Shown here piece by piece: positions 9,910 through 20,922 of a DNA stretch of 28,739 nt. Source of the stretch: Phoronis australis (Eukaryota; Phoronida; Phoronidae). The position numbers were made by a program, and so were the translations under genes. Location of the stretch: NCBI GenBank assembly GCA_002633005.1, contig NMRA01000936.1, positions 65,049 through 93,787 on the forward strand. Direction: 5' to 3'. Position 1 is the first letter of the stretch. Each line of letters begins with the position of its first letter. Under the pieces are notes generated by a model, which saw only the letters and a list, made by a program, of their open reading frames with translations, searched no databases and had not been told where the DNA came from.

Positions 9910-10774
9910 ATGACGTCATCCGAACAACCGGTATACTTTGCAGGATCGTTTGGAACACTCGTCACTAACCACGAAATCGTTTGAAAAGACTTGGTCCCGC
10001 AACAGCCATTGACTCTCTTAGTACACTGATCAAATGAGTGCGGGTAACCTTAGGCATTGAGGAGAAAGAGATAATGGTTTGTACATTGTATAGTTGTTGG
10101 CTACATGCTTTGATACACGGAAGTTTTTACATTTTTGAAAAAACAGACTTCTTGAGACCACGCATAGGACCCGTCTATCACCATAAGAAGATAAAGACAC
10201 GCTGGAAAGGAGGAAAAGCTATGTGAGGGAATCAGTGCTTGTAAACGCCACAGCTCCGTCATTTTAGCCAAGCTTGCGATCTTTCTTCAAATATCACAGA
10301 GACGCTTGCAACCTAGTTTTTAACGACTTGTCTTGTCATTTCAGCCACAACAGTCTCCTCATTTTTGGCTTTCATTGGCTGTAGATAGTTTATGACTACT
10401 GATTGACAAACTTCACGGCCGTGGCTATTCTCTCCGTCGTTCAACACCAAAGCAGTCAATCGCATCACTGAAGCTGCATTCAGAAGAGAAACACGCACCA
10501 TTTGTTGATATCAAGTGGATTTTTTTTTCTTAAATTGAACAACTAAAAATATCACATCCATTTTCAATAAAATATACATGGCAGAACCAGCTATGAGTTT
10601 TAAAGCCTATTACTTTATTTCAAGTCGATGTTGTTACTTCATCACTAGTGTCATGTGATGCTATTTTTATTACAGAAATCCCAAACGAAATGCCAACATG
10701 AACTGGAAAAAAGTACCATCATTACAGAATCCCACAACCAGTTCGCCAGGCAAACGATGTCACGAGGCAGGTAA
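9910..10774 (+). pseudogene. Gene-like module, copy 4 (weak)
   Basis: ATG at 9910 overlaps TGACGTCA (9911-9918) and opens a 24-codon frame ending at TGA 9982-9984; no later part of this frame lines up confidently with E1 of the other copies. A GTAACC donor-like site follows at 10044. At 10675 TTTTTATTACAG is a good acceptor before a 32-codon open frame (K-S-Q-T-K-C at its start, M-S-R-G-R at its end). That frame stops at TAA 10772, overlapping a donor-like GTAATT at 10771. The stop overlapping a donor recalls E4 of copy 2, where TAA is part of AGTAAGTAG. Homology here rests mainly on the CRE box and block order, so it is the least certain copy. Confidence 0.22.
9911..9918 (+). promoter_or_regulatory. 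CRE-like palindrome TGACGTCA, copy 4
   Basis: An exact TGACGTCA. Here the candidate ATG precedes the box (9910-9912) and the base after CAT is C, so there is no ATG at its end as in copies 1-3. Confidence 0.3.
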
Positions 10775-11430
10775 TTGAGATTTATGCCAAAATATCTGAA
10801 GAGATGCAGGTATATCTATTTATAGTCTTGACAACGTGATGATGTTGATATGCAAATTTTCAGTGCTGCGGTGTATGAATGTATTGCCATCGTTGCGACA
10901 AATGGTTTAAATACTCTTAATTTACTTACACATTTTGTAATCAAATGCCAGAAACTTTGATGCACTTATTTGTATATTTTAAGTACACCAGAACCTTCTG
11001 GGACGATGTTTTCGAATTTTACTTTAGTGATAGCGAATGTTCTTTTTGGAATTAACAACACATATTCATCTACAAATTTATTTTTGGTTCTAGCGAAATA
11101 TTAGGTATACTGTCCATGATGGGGGGTTACCATCTGGTAATGCTTTTGCGAATATTTGAAAAGAGTATTATCTCACAGAGAAATATATTTTTAGAAACAT
11201 AGACAGTTTGATAGATTTAGAAATAGATGGTTACAATTTGCTCACATTATTGAAGATTAAGCGACCATTGAGTGAGTGCATGCGTGCGTGTACGTATGTG
11301 TTCATTGTTACTTACATTGTAATATTGCATTTTGATGATAAATGTATTTAAAAAATACTGGAAGAGGGAGCCACTTCAAAAGCAGCTCTTACAATAAACA
11401 TGAATTTGCTTGTTTTGGTTGAAAGAAATA
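10775..11430. other. AT-rich spacer, nothing recognised
   Basis: No open frame of note on either strand and no matching splice signals. A short alternating TG/CA-type run lies near 11276-11302. The stretch ends at the left end of the candidate DNA transposon. Confidence 0.5.
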
Positions 11431-12093
11431 TCAGCGACCTCGCTTAACTCGTCCCCTTTGGCACCGCGAAAATGCGACGACTTATAAGAGTGACGACTCA
11501 TATTTCAGTCTTCGTTTTGACGACGTAAGTGTGATATACTTGTACTTACTGATAATGCGATGATGGTCGTTTATATCAATTTCTACATCATCGATTTCTA
11601 ATGATTAGCAAGTGTAGTTTGATAAATTCAGATAAAGGTCGTTTTCGTCATCATTTATATATCAAATGTAGTTTCATTGTAAATGGAAGCTTAACTAATA
11701 AACATTCTTCAGAGACTGGGTTAGATCTATCGAGTCTAATATTTGATATTTCATTTTTATAGGAGTGAAATTTGACAGTTCGTTGCAACATCTCTTGTTG
11801 CCAGCGCTACTTTGCATGAGCTTAAACTCTCACGATCATATTTGTTGAAAATAAGCATGACAACACAAGTCAATTGGTGACAACTTACCTGAAAGTGTTT
11901 GCATATTCATGTCGGATAGATTCGCTTTTGAGACACGAGTTAAGCGAACACGACCACTTAAACACGTGTACTTAACCGTGAACATTTACATGTTAATAAA
12001 TAAGCCTGATAAGCGTGTAAAAGGAACTAAGAACATGCGATGACTTCTACAGACGGACGAATTATGCGATGAAGAGTTAAGCGAGGTGGCTTG
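11431..12093. mobile_element. Candidate non-autonomous pogo/Tigger-like element (MITE), 663 bp
   Basis: The two ends are inverted repeats matching at 19 of 23 positions, with a perfect 14-bp core ACCTCGCTTAACTC on the left and GAGTTAAGCGAGGT on the right. Both ends are flanked by TA (11429-11430 and 12094-12095), which fits a TA target-site duplication. Tc1/mariner-superfamily elements of the pogo/Tigger group often have ends of the type CAG...ACCTCGCTTAAC. The interior has no long frame and no transposase motif, so it would depend on a helper. A second inverted match to the left end, ACGAGTTAAGCGA, occurs inside at 11935-11947 and may be a subterminal repeat or a nested end. Confidence 0.6.
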
Positions 12094-12375
12094 TATTCAT
12101 GATTATCTGCAGTTTGACTGAATTTAGGATTTTCAGCGTTTTAGAATTACCTGTATTGATGACCGGAGTGTTTACTTTTGAAGCCATTATATGAGTGAGA
12201 CGTACTTCGTTGGTCAGCGATAGAGCATGTTAATTTGGAAATAGCTTTTTACTTAAATACATTTAAATCAACATTGAATTATATTGTAAAACTTCAGATC
12301 GAATTATACCGGTATTGTTTCTTAAACACCAAACTTTGCTTATTAGAACGACAATAAACTCGAGTTTCGCTGAAG
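12094..12375. other. AT-rich spacer, nothing recognised
   Basis: Short unique stretch between the candidate transposon and the repeat shared with copy 1. I see no gene in it. Confidence 0.4.
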
Positions 12376-12630
12376 AAGCTAACTTTTGATTTCGATCAAT
12401 AGAACCACTGTAAAATTGGTCTTAACTTGTTCCTTAGTGATATGATAAGTGGTCTTTGGTCTTTCAAAGAACTGACAGTTCGTCATTATCGGTTCCGTGG
12501 TCGGGAATAAAAATTACACTTATTGACAAATCGAACTGTAGAATTTAATCTCAAGCAATATGGAGTTGTCAGTTCTTTCGCAAGCCCCAACACCACATCT
12601 ACTTTAATTAATTTGAGACCAATTTCATAA
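12376..12630 (+). repeat. Diverged direct repeat of 1103-1242; possible fifth module fragment
   Basis: It shares two ordered stretches with the intron-like part of copy 1, including AACTTGTTCCT and AATTTGAGACCAAT. About 115 bases lie between them that copy 1 lacks. No CRE box or exon block is visible around it, so only an internal fragment of the module remains. Confidence 0.5.
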
Positions 12631-13127
12631 AGCAATGTGGCTTTATAACAGTTTGAAAATGTATATGAAAAATACAGGGTATTGTGTTCCGATCGTCGTG
12701 CCGATTTGATTGTATCCTTGAATAACAATGTTTTTTCTTTCCAGGGGAATATATTGTGTCCTCAAACTGACGCGTTTAATCGAACGTCAAGTGCTTTGTA
12801 TGCGCTGATTTTTTGCCCGATATTTCACGAATCTTCCGTATCTTTTTGATCTTTTTCATTTGTTGAACTCAACGTGGGTTTTGGTTTTTGAACCGCGGGA
12901 ATTCATATCGCTAATTACTCACTCATTTGTATAATGTGTCCTCATTTTGTTGCGGGGACTTATAAGCACTTCATGAAGACTATGACTAGCATCATTTGGC
13001 AAAGAACTCTTAGTATGTGCAATTTCTGATGACCAACGCGCTGTTGTGATACAGAAACACATTGTCAAAAAGTTAGTCATGTTGGAAAATGAATCAACAA
13101 ATCACTAGCACATGAATTGTCAACCGA
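12631..13127. other. Spacer before the satellite array, nothing recognised
   Basis: No supported gene. Composition stays AT-rich and changes abruptly to the C/A-rich satellite after about 13128. Confidence 0.45.
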
Positions 13128-13421
13128 CTTCACCTTCAACCTCATCTCCTTCACAATTTTCCTGTTTCGTAATAATTCACTCAAGCCACAGGTCATGTTA
13201 GTTTATCAATAAGACAAAGCATGTGCAGCACCGCAAAATATTGCCTCTTCAAAGCTTCGAGCTGAACACACATACATTGAGCTCCATATCTGGATATTTT
13301 GGAGACAATTATTTTCACGTTTTGTCCTTCTGTAATTGTGTAATTGTTAAGAACGTCCCTCACTTGGTCTCTCCCTCCAACACCTCGTAAAGAACTGCCG
13401 CGATAAAAGAAACTGCTTCAA
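13128..13421 (+). repeat. Left edge of the array: partial C unit joined to a B lead-in
   Basis: From 13128 the sequence matches 26286-26425 (TCAACCTCATCTC, AATTCACTCAAGCCA, CAGCACCGCAAAA-type strings), a unit otherwise seen only inside the array. After about 13275 it becomes the usual lead-in of a B unit (TTCTGTAATT..., CACTTGGTCTCTCC). The array therefore starts mid-unit, which places the boundary with unique DNA near 13128. Confidence 0.65.
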
Positions 13422-13994
13422 GGTACTCTGCTGGCAGCGTCCAGTGAACGGAGAGGCGACTCTACCTAGAGAAGCTAACCCAATTCCTTCCACCTTCACC
13501 ACACCCACCAACTCAACATCACCACCATCATGTCCCCTTCCTGTAACACCATCCTACCCCCACCGGAACCACTCCACTACCACCAAAACCTCACCACAAC
13601 CACTTTCGACATATTCCTAGTTCATTGTGCTTCCCCCTGCTTATCCGAGTAGACAGATATCCTTGCTCAGTTATCCCTATCTGTTGAAGATATTCTCAAA
13701 ACTAAAATGAAAGCCATCCTGTTTAAGGTAAAATCTCGATTGCTTGTTCAAACAGTAAATCTAAAATTTAAATGTTTCAATGTTTGGCTTTCTGTATTTT
13801 CTGTTTTCCACATCTTTTTTCGAGTAAGTGCAGATCAATAGAAAATTGACATTCAATAGTCTGACGTTCTTTTTTGCTGGTCTAACTAGACCGTTGCATT
13901 TGCACCGCTTTGCTAAGTACGTCATTGGCTTGGTCTCTCCTTCCAACGCCAACGTTTAGTATAGACCTTTCATTACCACCAATTCTATTTTCAG
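13422..13994 (+). repeat. B monomer 1
   Basis: Complete B unit with the conserved start box (with a CCAGTGAACGG variant), CCA-rich centre and full tail ending at TTTTCAG before the next A box. It matches B2 and B3 closely. Together with the following A unit it corresponds to the B-A segment near the end of the 4.18-kb higher-order unit. Confidence 0.85.
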
Positions 13995-14627
13995 GCACTC
14001 CACTGGCAGCCTCCAGTGAAAGGGAGTAGCGACCCTTCCTAGAGGAGCTGACACCGATCCCCTGAAATTACATGAAACACGTCCACCTCCTTCATATCTA
14101 CCACGCCACCATCATGTCCTCACCCGTAGCACCACCACCTCTATTCCCACTACTGCCACCCCACCAGTTCCTGAACTAAGTTGTGAGAGTGAGACGATTC
14201 AGCAAATGCAAGAACACAACTAATGCCCAAAACACCACAAATGCCCAGAGTACCACCATTGGCTTCACCACAATTTCCACCAGGAATCTCCTCACTAGCC
14301 CCCATCACCCACAACCACATAATCAGGCCATCCCACTATCATCGAAGCGTTTTTGTGAAAGGGGAACAACTTGGTAAGCTCTCAAAACACCACCATCGCC
14401 ATGTTAACCTTTTCCATGATCACCATAACTACAATCATCATTGCCACTCAAACCAAATTATTTTTATATTCACATGTCTTCTTCCCTTAACCCTAACACT
14501 ACCCCCATCATAACCTCTCCACTATCACCAAAACCTCACCACAGCCACCATTGACACAATCCAAGTCCATTGCACATCTCTTTGCTTATTTGTTAGACAG
14601 ATATCGTAGCTCGATTAGCCCTGTCTG
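13995..14627 (+). repeat. A monomer 1, truncated at the N
   Basis: An A unit most like A4 and A7 in its first half. It ends abruptly at TAGCCCTGTCTG where an N follows; other units continue TTGAAGATATC. By comparison with 17944-18809 about 0.87 kb (rest of this unit, a B unit and the start of the next A unit) is missing here. Confidence 0.85.
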
Positions 14628-14628
14628 N
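14628..14628. other. N at a broken repeat junction (probable collapse or gap)
   Basis: The N joins the tail of one A unit to the interior of the next. No other junction in the array has this form. It is best explained as an assembly gap written as a single N, so the true array is longer than shown. Confidence 0.75.
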
Positions 14629-15496
14629 TTACATGAAACACGTCCACCTCCTTCATATCCACCACGCCATCATCATGTCCTCCCCCCGTAGCACAACCAC
14701 CACTACCCTCACTACTTCCACCCGACTATTTCCTAAACTAAGTTGTGACTGTGAAGGCATTAAGGATATACCACAGCACAACCATTGCACAAAACAGAAC
14801 CAATGCCCAAAGTATCACCATTGGGGTCACCACCATTTCCAACACCAATATCCTCAGCAACCCCCCAGACACAACTGCATCATCACAACCATCCCACCAC
14901 CACCACCAAAACGTTTTTGGGAAAATGGGAAAACTTGGGAAGCTCCGCAAACACCACCATCGCCATTCCCACGATCACCATAACTCCAATCACGATTGCC
15001 ACTCCAACCACATTATTTTTATGTTCACATGTCCTTTTCTCGTAACTCCACCACTACCCCCACCAGAACCAGTCCACTACCACCAAAACCTCACCGCAAC
15101 CACTTTTGACATGATCCTTGTTCACTGTTCGTCCCCTTGCTTATCCGAGTATTCAGGTATCCTAACTCAGTTAGCCCTCTCTGTTGAAGATAATTTCAAA
15201 AGTATAATGAATGCCAGTCCTGTTTAAGGAAACTTCTCGATTGCTTGTTCAAACAGTAAATCAAAAATTTAAATAATTCAAATTTTTGGCTTTCTTAAAT
15301 TCTGTTTTCCACATCTTTTTACGAGTAAGTGCAGATCAATGGAAAATTGACATTCAATACGTCTGACGTTCTCTTTTGCTGGTCTAACTAGACCGATACA
15401 TTTGCACCACTTCACTAAACATGTCATTGTTTTGGGCCCTCCTTCCAATGCCAACGCTTAGTATAGACCTACCATAACCAACTATTCTATTTTCAG
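14629..15496 (+). repeat. A monomer 2 (subtype with altered tail)
   Basis: Lacks the first 70 or so bases because of the N. It is nearly identical to A5. The subtype has GTATTCAGGTATCC where other units have AGACAGATATCC, so the AGACAG hairpin arm is lost. It contains one of the longest open frames in the array (14745-15227, 160 codons, His/Thr/Ser-rich). In other subtypes that stretch is open in different frames, so I do not call it a gene. Confidence 0.85.
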
Positions 15497-16304
15497 GTAC
15501 TCCACTGGCAGCCTCCAGTGAAAGGGAGTAGCGACCCTTCCTAGAGGAGCTGACACCGATCCCTTAAAATTTCACGAAACACGTCCACCTCCTTCATATC
15601 CTCCACGCCACCATCATCTCCTCCCCGTAGCCCCACCACTTCTATCCCTACCACTACCACCCCACCATATCGTAAACTAAGTTGTGAGAGTGAGACGATT
15701 CTGCAATTGCCAGAGCACAAAAAATGCCAATAACTCCACCAATGCGCACGTTGGTGTCACTACCATTTCCACCACGAATCTCTCCACTACATCTCCATCA
15801 CACACAACCACATACTCTGGACCATCACACCACCATCGAGGCATTTTTGTGAAAGAGGAACAATTTGGCAAGCACCCAAATCACCACCATTGCCACATTC
15901 AAATTTTCCATGATCACCATCACTGCAATCATCATTGCCACTCAAACCACACTATTTTTATATTCACATGTCTTCTTCCCTTAACCCTAACACTACCCCC
16001 ATCATAACCTCTCCACTATCACCAAAAAATCACCACAACCACATTTGACACAATCCAAGTCCATTGCACATCTCTTTGCTTATTTGTTAGACAGATATCG
16101 TAGCTCGATTAGCCCTGTCTGTTGAAGATATCAGTTAATCAAGAAGCCTTCAAAAGTAAAATACAAGACAGCCTCGCTTAACGAAATATCGTGACTACTT
16201 GTTCGAAGAGTAAACATTAACTTCAAATATTCAGCATTTGACCTTCTGTAATTTTTTTAATTGCTAAGCGCGGCCCTCACTTGGTCTCTTATGGCAACAC
16301 CTCA
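15497..16304 (+). repeat. A monomer 3
   Basis: Full A unit, near-identical to A6 (same AAAATGCCAATAACTCCACC-like interior in place of the usual AATGCCCA motif). It runs into the shortened B unit without a B start box, because that box is deleted at the junction. Confidence 0.85.
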
Positions 16305-16741
16305 TATAGAGGAGCTAACCCAATTCGACCTCCACCTTCAACACACCCACCACCTCACCATCACCACCATCATGTCCCCTTCCCGTAACTCCACCTACCC
16401 CCACCAAAACCACTCCACTACCACCAAAACCTCACCACAACCACTTTCGACATAGTCCTAGTTCATTGCACTTCGATTTGCTTATCTGATTAGGCAAATA
16501 TCCTAGCTCGTTTAGCCCTGACTTTTGAATATATCAGTTAATCATGAGGCCTTCAAAAGCAAAATGCAAGGAAGGCCGTGTAACAAAATATCTGGAGTAC
16601 TTGTTTAATGAGTAAAACTTAACTTCAAATGTTTCAATATTTGTCCATCTGTAATTTTGTTAATTGATACGCGCGTCCCTCACTTGGTGTCTTCCTGCGA
16701 CACCTGATATAGGTATAGCACAACCACATAAATTGTTTCAA
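16305..16741 (+). repeat. B monomer with deleted start box
   Basis: CCTCATATAG is followed directly by AGGAGCTAACCC, so the CTGGCAGCCTCCAGTG core and its surroundings are gone. The CCA-rich centre and tail are normal. The same deletion is in 20491-20922, so it predates the duplication of the 4.18-kb block. Confidence 0.85.
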
Positions 16742-17315
16742 GGTACTCTGCTGGCAGCCTCCAGTGAAGGGAGTGGCGACCCTACCTAGAGAAGCTAACC
16801 CAATTTCCTCCACCTTCACCACACCCACCACCTCACTATCACCACCATCTAGTCCCCTTCCCGTAACACCACCCTACCCCAAAAAGAACCACTCCACTAC
16901 CACTAAAACCTCAGCCCGACCAGTTTTGACATGATCACAGTTCATTGTGCTTCCCCATGCTTATGCGAGTAGACAGATATCCTAGCTCAGTTATCCCTAT
17001 CTGTTGAAGATATTTTTCAAAAGTAAAATAAAAGCCATCCTGTTTAAGGAAATATCTCGATTGCTTGTTCGAATAGTAAATCTAAAATTTAAATGTTTCA
17101 ATGTTTGGCTTTCTGTATTTTCTGTTTTCCACATCTTTTTTGGAGTAAGTGCAGATCAATAGAAAATTGACATGCAATAGTCTGACGTTCTCTTTTGCTG
17201 GTTTAACTAGACCGTTGCATTTGCACCGCTTTGCTAAGTACGTCATTGATTTGGTCTCTCCTTCCAATGCCAACGCTTAGTATAGACCTATCATTACCAC
17301 CTATTCTATTTTCAG
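16742..17315 (+). repeat. B monomer 2
   Basis: Complete B unit with the private CAGCCCGACCAGTTTTGAC variant also found in B4. Its tail leads through TTCTATTTTCAG into the next A box. The minus strand of the tail (17082-17273) is open for 63 codons, as in three other B tails. Confidence 0.85.
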
Positions 17316-18159
17316 GTACTCCACTGGCAGCTCCAGTGAAAGGGAGTAGCGACCCTTCCTAGAGGAGCTGACACCGATCCCTAAAAAATTACATGAAACA
17401 CGTCCACCTCCTTCATATCTACCACGCCACCATCATGTCCTCACCCGTAGCACCACCACCTCTATTGCCACCACTGCCACCCCACCAGTTCCTGAACTAA
17501 GTTGTGAGAGTGAGGCGATTCAGCAAATGCCAGAACAAAACTAATGCCCAAAACACCACCATTGCCCACATTGGCGTCACCACCATTTCCACCACGAATC
17601 TCCTCACTACCTCCGCATAACAGAAAAACCACATAACCAGGACCACCCCACCACCATCGAGGACTTTTCGTGAAAGAGGAACAACTTGGCAAGCACCCAA
17701 AACACTGCCATCGCCATATTCACCTTTTCCATGATCACCATCACTACAATCACCATTGCCACTCTAACCACAGTATTTTTATATTCACTTGTCTTCTTTC
17801 CTTATCCCTACCACTACCCCCACCAGAACCACTCCACTACCACCAAAACCTCACCACAACCACTTTTGACACAATCCAAGTCCACTGCATTTCTCCTTGC
17901 TTATCTGATTAGACAGATATCCTAGCTCGGTTAGCCCTGTCTGTTGAAGATATCAGTTAACCAAGAAGCCTTCAAATGTAAAATGCAAGACAGCCTCGTT
18001 TAACAAAATATCTTGACTACTTGTTCAAAGAGTAAAGCTAACTTCAAATATTTCAATATTTGTGCTTCTGTAATTTTGTTAATTACTAAGCGCAACGCTC
18101 ACTTGTCTCTTCCTGCGACACCTGATATAGGTCTAAGGCGACCATATAAATTGTTTGAA
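17316..18159 (+). repeat. A monomer 4
   Basis: Full A unit with one C missing in the start box (GGCAGCTCCAG), shared only with A7. The tail contains AGACAG...CTGTCT, GATATCAGTTAA and TTAACAAAATATC before the B lead-in. Confidence 0.85.
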
Positions 18160-18735
18160 GGTACTCTGCTGGCAGCCTCCAGTGAAGGGAGTGGCGACCC
18201 TACCTAGAGGAGCTAACCCACTCCCTCCACCTTCCCCACACCCACCACCTCAACATCAGCACCATCATATCCCCTTCCCCTAACACCATCCTACCCCCGC
18301 CGGAACCAGTCCACTACCACCAAAACCTCACCGCGATCACTTTTGACATGCATGATCCTAGTTCATTATGCTTCGCCTCGATTATCCGAGTAGACAGATA
18401 TCCTGGCGCAATTATTCCTATCTGTTGAAGATATTTTCAAAAGTAAAATGAAAGCCATCCTGTTTAAGGTAATATCTCGATTGCTAGTTCAAACAGTAAA
18501 TCTAAAATTTAAATGTTTCAATGTGTGGCTTTCTGTATTTTCTGTTCTCCACATCTTTTTTGGAGTAAGTGCAGATCAATAGAAAATTGACATTCAATAG
18601 TCTGACGTTCTCTTTTGCTGGTCTAACTAGACCGTTGCATTTGCACCGCTTTGCTAAGTACGTCATTGACTTGGTCTTTCCTTCCAACGCCAAAGCTTAG
18701 TATAGACGTATTATTATCTTCAATTCTATTTTCAG
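18160..18735 (+). repeat. B monomer 3
   Basis: Complete B unit carrying ACATGCATGATCC and GGAACCAGTCC variants. It matches the first part of the unit at 22431 until about 22577, where that unit recombines away. Its tail has a 63-codon open minus-strand frame (18502-18693). Confidence 0.85.
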
Positions 18736-19678
18736 GCACTCCACTGGCAGCCTCCAGTGAAAGGGAGTAGCGACCCTTCCTAGAGGAGCTGACACCGATC
18801 CCTAAAAAATTACATGAAACACGTCCACCTCCTTCATATCCACCACGCCATCATCATGTCCTCCCCCCGTAGCACAACCACCACTGCCCTCACGACTTCC
18901 ACCCGACTATTTCCTAAACTAAGTTTTGACTGTGAAGGCATTAAGGATATATCACAGCACAACCATTGCACAAAACAGAACCAATGCCCAAAGTATCACC
19001 ATTGGGGTCACCACCATTTCCAACACCAATATCCTCAGCAATCCCCCCAGACACAACTGCATCATCACAACCATCCCACCACCACCACCAAAACGTTTTT
19101 GTGAAAATGGGAAAACTTGGGAAGCTCCGCAAACACCACCATCGCCATTCCCACGATCACCATAACTCCAATCACGATTGCCACTCCAACCACACGATTT
19201 TTATGTTCAAATGTCCTTTTCTCGTAACTCCACCACTACCCCCACCAGAACCATTCCACTACCACCAAAACCTCACTGCAACCACTTTTGACATGATCCT
19301 TGTTCACTGTTCGTCCCCTTGCTTATCCGAGTATTCAGGTATCCTAACCCAGTTAGCCCTCTCTGTTGAAGATATTTTCAAAAGTATAATGAATGCCAGT
19401 CCTGTTTAAGGTAACTTCTCGATTGCTTGTTCAAACAGTAAATCAAAAATTTAAATGATTCAAATTTTTGGCTTTCTTAAATTCTGTTTTCCACATCTTT
19501 TTACGAGTAAGCGCAGATCAATGGAAAATTGACATTCAATACGTCTGACGTTCTCTTTTGCTGGTCTAACTAGAGCGTTACATTTGCACCACTTCACTAA
19601 ACATGTCATTGTTTTGGGCCCTCCTTCCAATGCCAACGCTTAGTATAGACCTACCATAACCAACTATTCTATTTTCAG
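18736..19678 (+). repeat. A monomer 5, longest A subtype
   Basis: Same subtype as A2 and complete at its start, so it shows what is missing before 14629. At 943 bp it is the longest clean monomer, because its tail keeps both the ATTTAAATGATTC and ACGTCTGACGTTCTC stretches. The GTATTCAGG tail variant is kept. Confidence 0.85.
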
Positions 19679-20490
19679 GTACTCCACTGGCAGCCTCCAG
19701 TGAAAGGGAGTAGCGACCATTCCTAGAGGAGCTGACACCGATCCCTTAAAATTTCATGAAACACGTCCACCTCCTTCATATACTCCACGCCACCATCATC
19801 TCCTCCCCGTAGCACCACCACCTCTATCCCTACCACTACCACCCCACCCTATCCTAAACTAAGTTGTGAGAGTGAGGCGATTCTGCAAATGCCAGAACAC
19901 ATTTATGCCAATAACTCCACCAATTCGCACGTTGGTGTCACTACCATTTCCACCACGAATCTCTCCACTACATCTCCATCACACACAACCACATACTCTG
20001 GACCATCACACCACCATCGAGGCATTTTTGTGAAAGAGGAACAACTTGGAAAGCACCCAAGTCACCACCATTGCCACATTCAAATTTTTCATGATCACCA
20101 TAACTACAATCCTCATGGCCACTCAAACCACACTATTTTTATATTCACATGTCTTCTTCCCTTAACCCTAACACTACCCCCATCATCACCTCTCCACTAT
20201 CACCAAAACCTCACCACAACCACCTTTGACACAATCCAAGTCCATTGCACATCTCTTTGCTTATTTGTTAGACAGATATCGTAGCTCGATTAGCCCTGTC
20301 TGTTGAAGATATCAGTTAATCAAGAAGCCTTCAAAAGTAAAATACAAGACAGCCTCGCTTAACGAAATATCGTGACTACATGTTCGAAGAGTAAACATTA
20401 ACTTCAAATATTCAGCATTTGACCTTCTGTAATTTTTTTAATTGCTAAGCGCGGCCCTCACTTGGTCTCTTATGGCAACACCTCATATAG
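19679..20490 (+). repeat. A monomer 6
   Basis: Counterpart of A3, 4182 bases downstream. It shares the interior with CACGTTGGTGTCACTACC and the same junction into a box-less B unit. Confidence 0.85.
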
Positions 20491-20922
20491 AGTAGCTAAC
20501 CCAATTCGGCCTCCACCGTCAACACACCCACCACCTCACCATCACCACCATCATGTCCCCTTCCCGTAACTCCACCTACCCCCACCAAAACCACTCCACT
20601 ACCACCAAAACCTCACCACAACAACTTTCGACATAGTCCTAGTTCATTGCACTTCGATTTGCTTATCTGATTAGACAAATATCCTAACTCGTTTAGCCCT
20701 GACTTTTGGATATATCATTTAATCATGAGGCTTTCAAAAGCAAAATGCAAGGAAGGCCGTGTAACAAAGTATTTGGACTAGTTGTTTAATGAGTAAACCT
20801 TAACTTCAAATGTTTCAATATTTGTCCATCTGTAATATTGTTAATTGATACGCGCGTCCCTCACTTGGTGTCTTCCTGCGACACCTGATATAGGTATAGC
20901 ACAACCACATAAATTGTTTCAA
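20491..20922 (+). repeat. B monomer with deleted start box, second copy
   Basis: Counterpart of 16305-16741, with CCTCATATAG joined to AGTAGCTAACCC. The identical breakpoint shows common descent. Confidence 0.85.

Larger units (their letters stand above)
14629..18809 (+). repeat. Higher-order repeat I: six monomers, about 4.18 kb
   Basis: Unit order is A2-A3-Bdel-B2-A4-B3 plus the start of A5. Each landmark recurs 4181-4182 bases later: A 15497 to 19679, and B 16742 to 20923. Landmarks after position 21063 recur 4271 bases later because of a 91-base duplication there. Private variants are shared by corresponding monomers and absent from the others, for example CAGCCCGACCAG in B2 and B4, or GGCAGCTCCAG in A4 and A7. 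This shows that the whole block was duplicated as a unit. Confidence 0.9.

Noticed and set aside
10313-10501. 62-codon minus-strand frame with protein-like composition
   Set aside because: No domain, no splice partner, no copy in the other modules; the length is within chance.
14880-14915. G-quadruplex on the minus strand (GGTGGTGGTGG)
   Set aside because: Most G-runs are only two long, so only a weak two-layer structure is possible; similar runs are spread through the array by composition.
14745-15227. 160-codon open frame as a secreted or mucin-like gene
   Set aside because: It lies wholly inside a satellite monomer. The matching region of other monomers is open in different frames, and CCA/CAC-rich DNA rarely forms stops.
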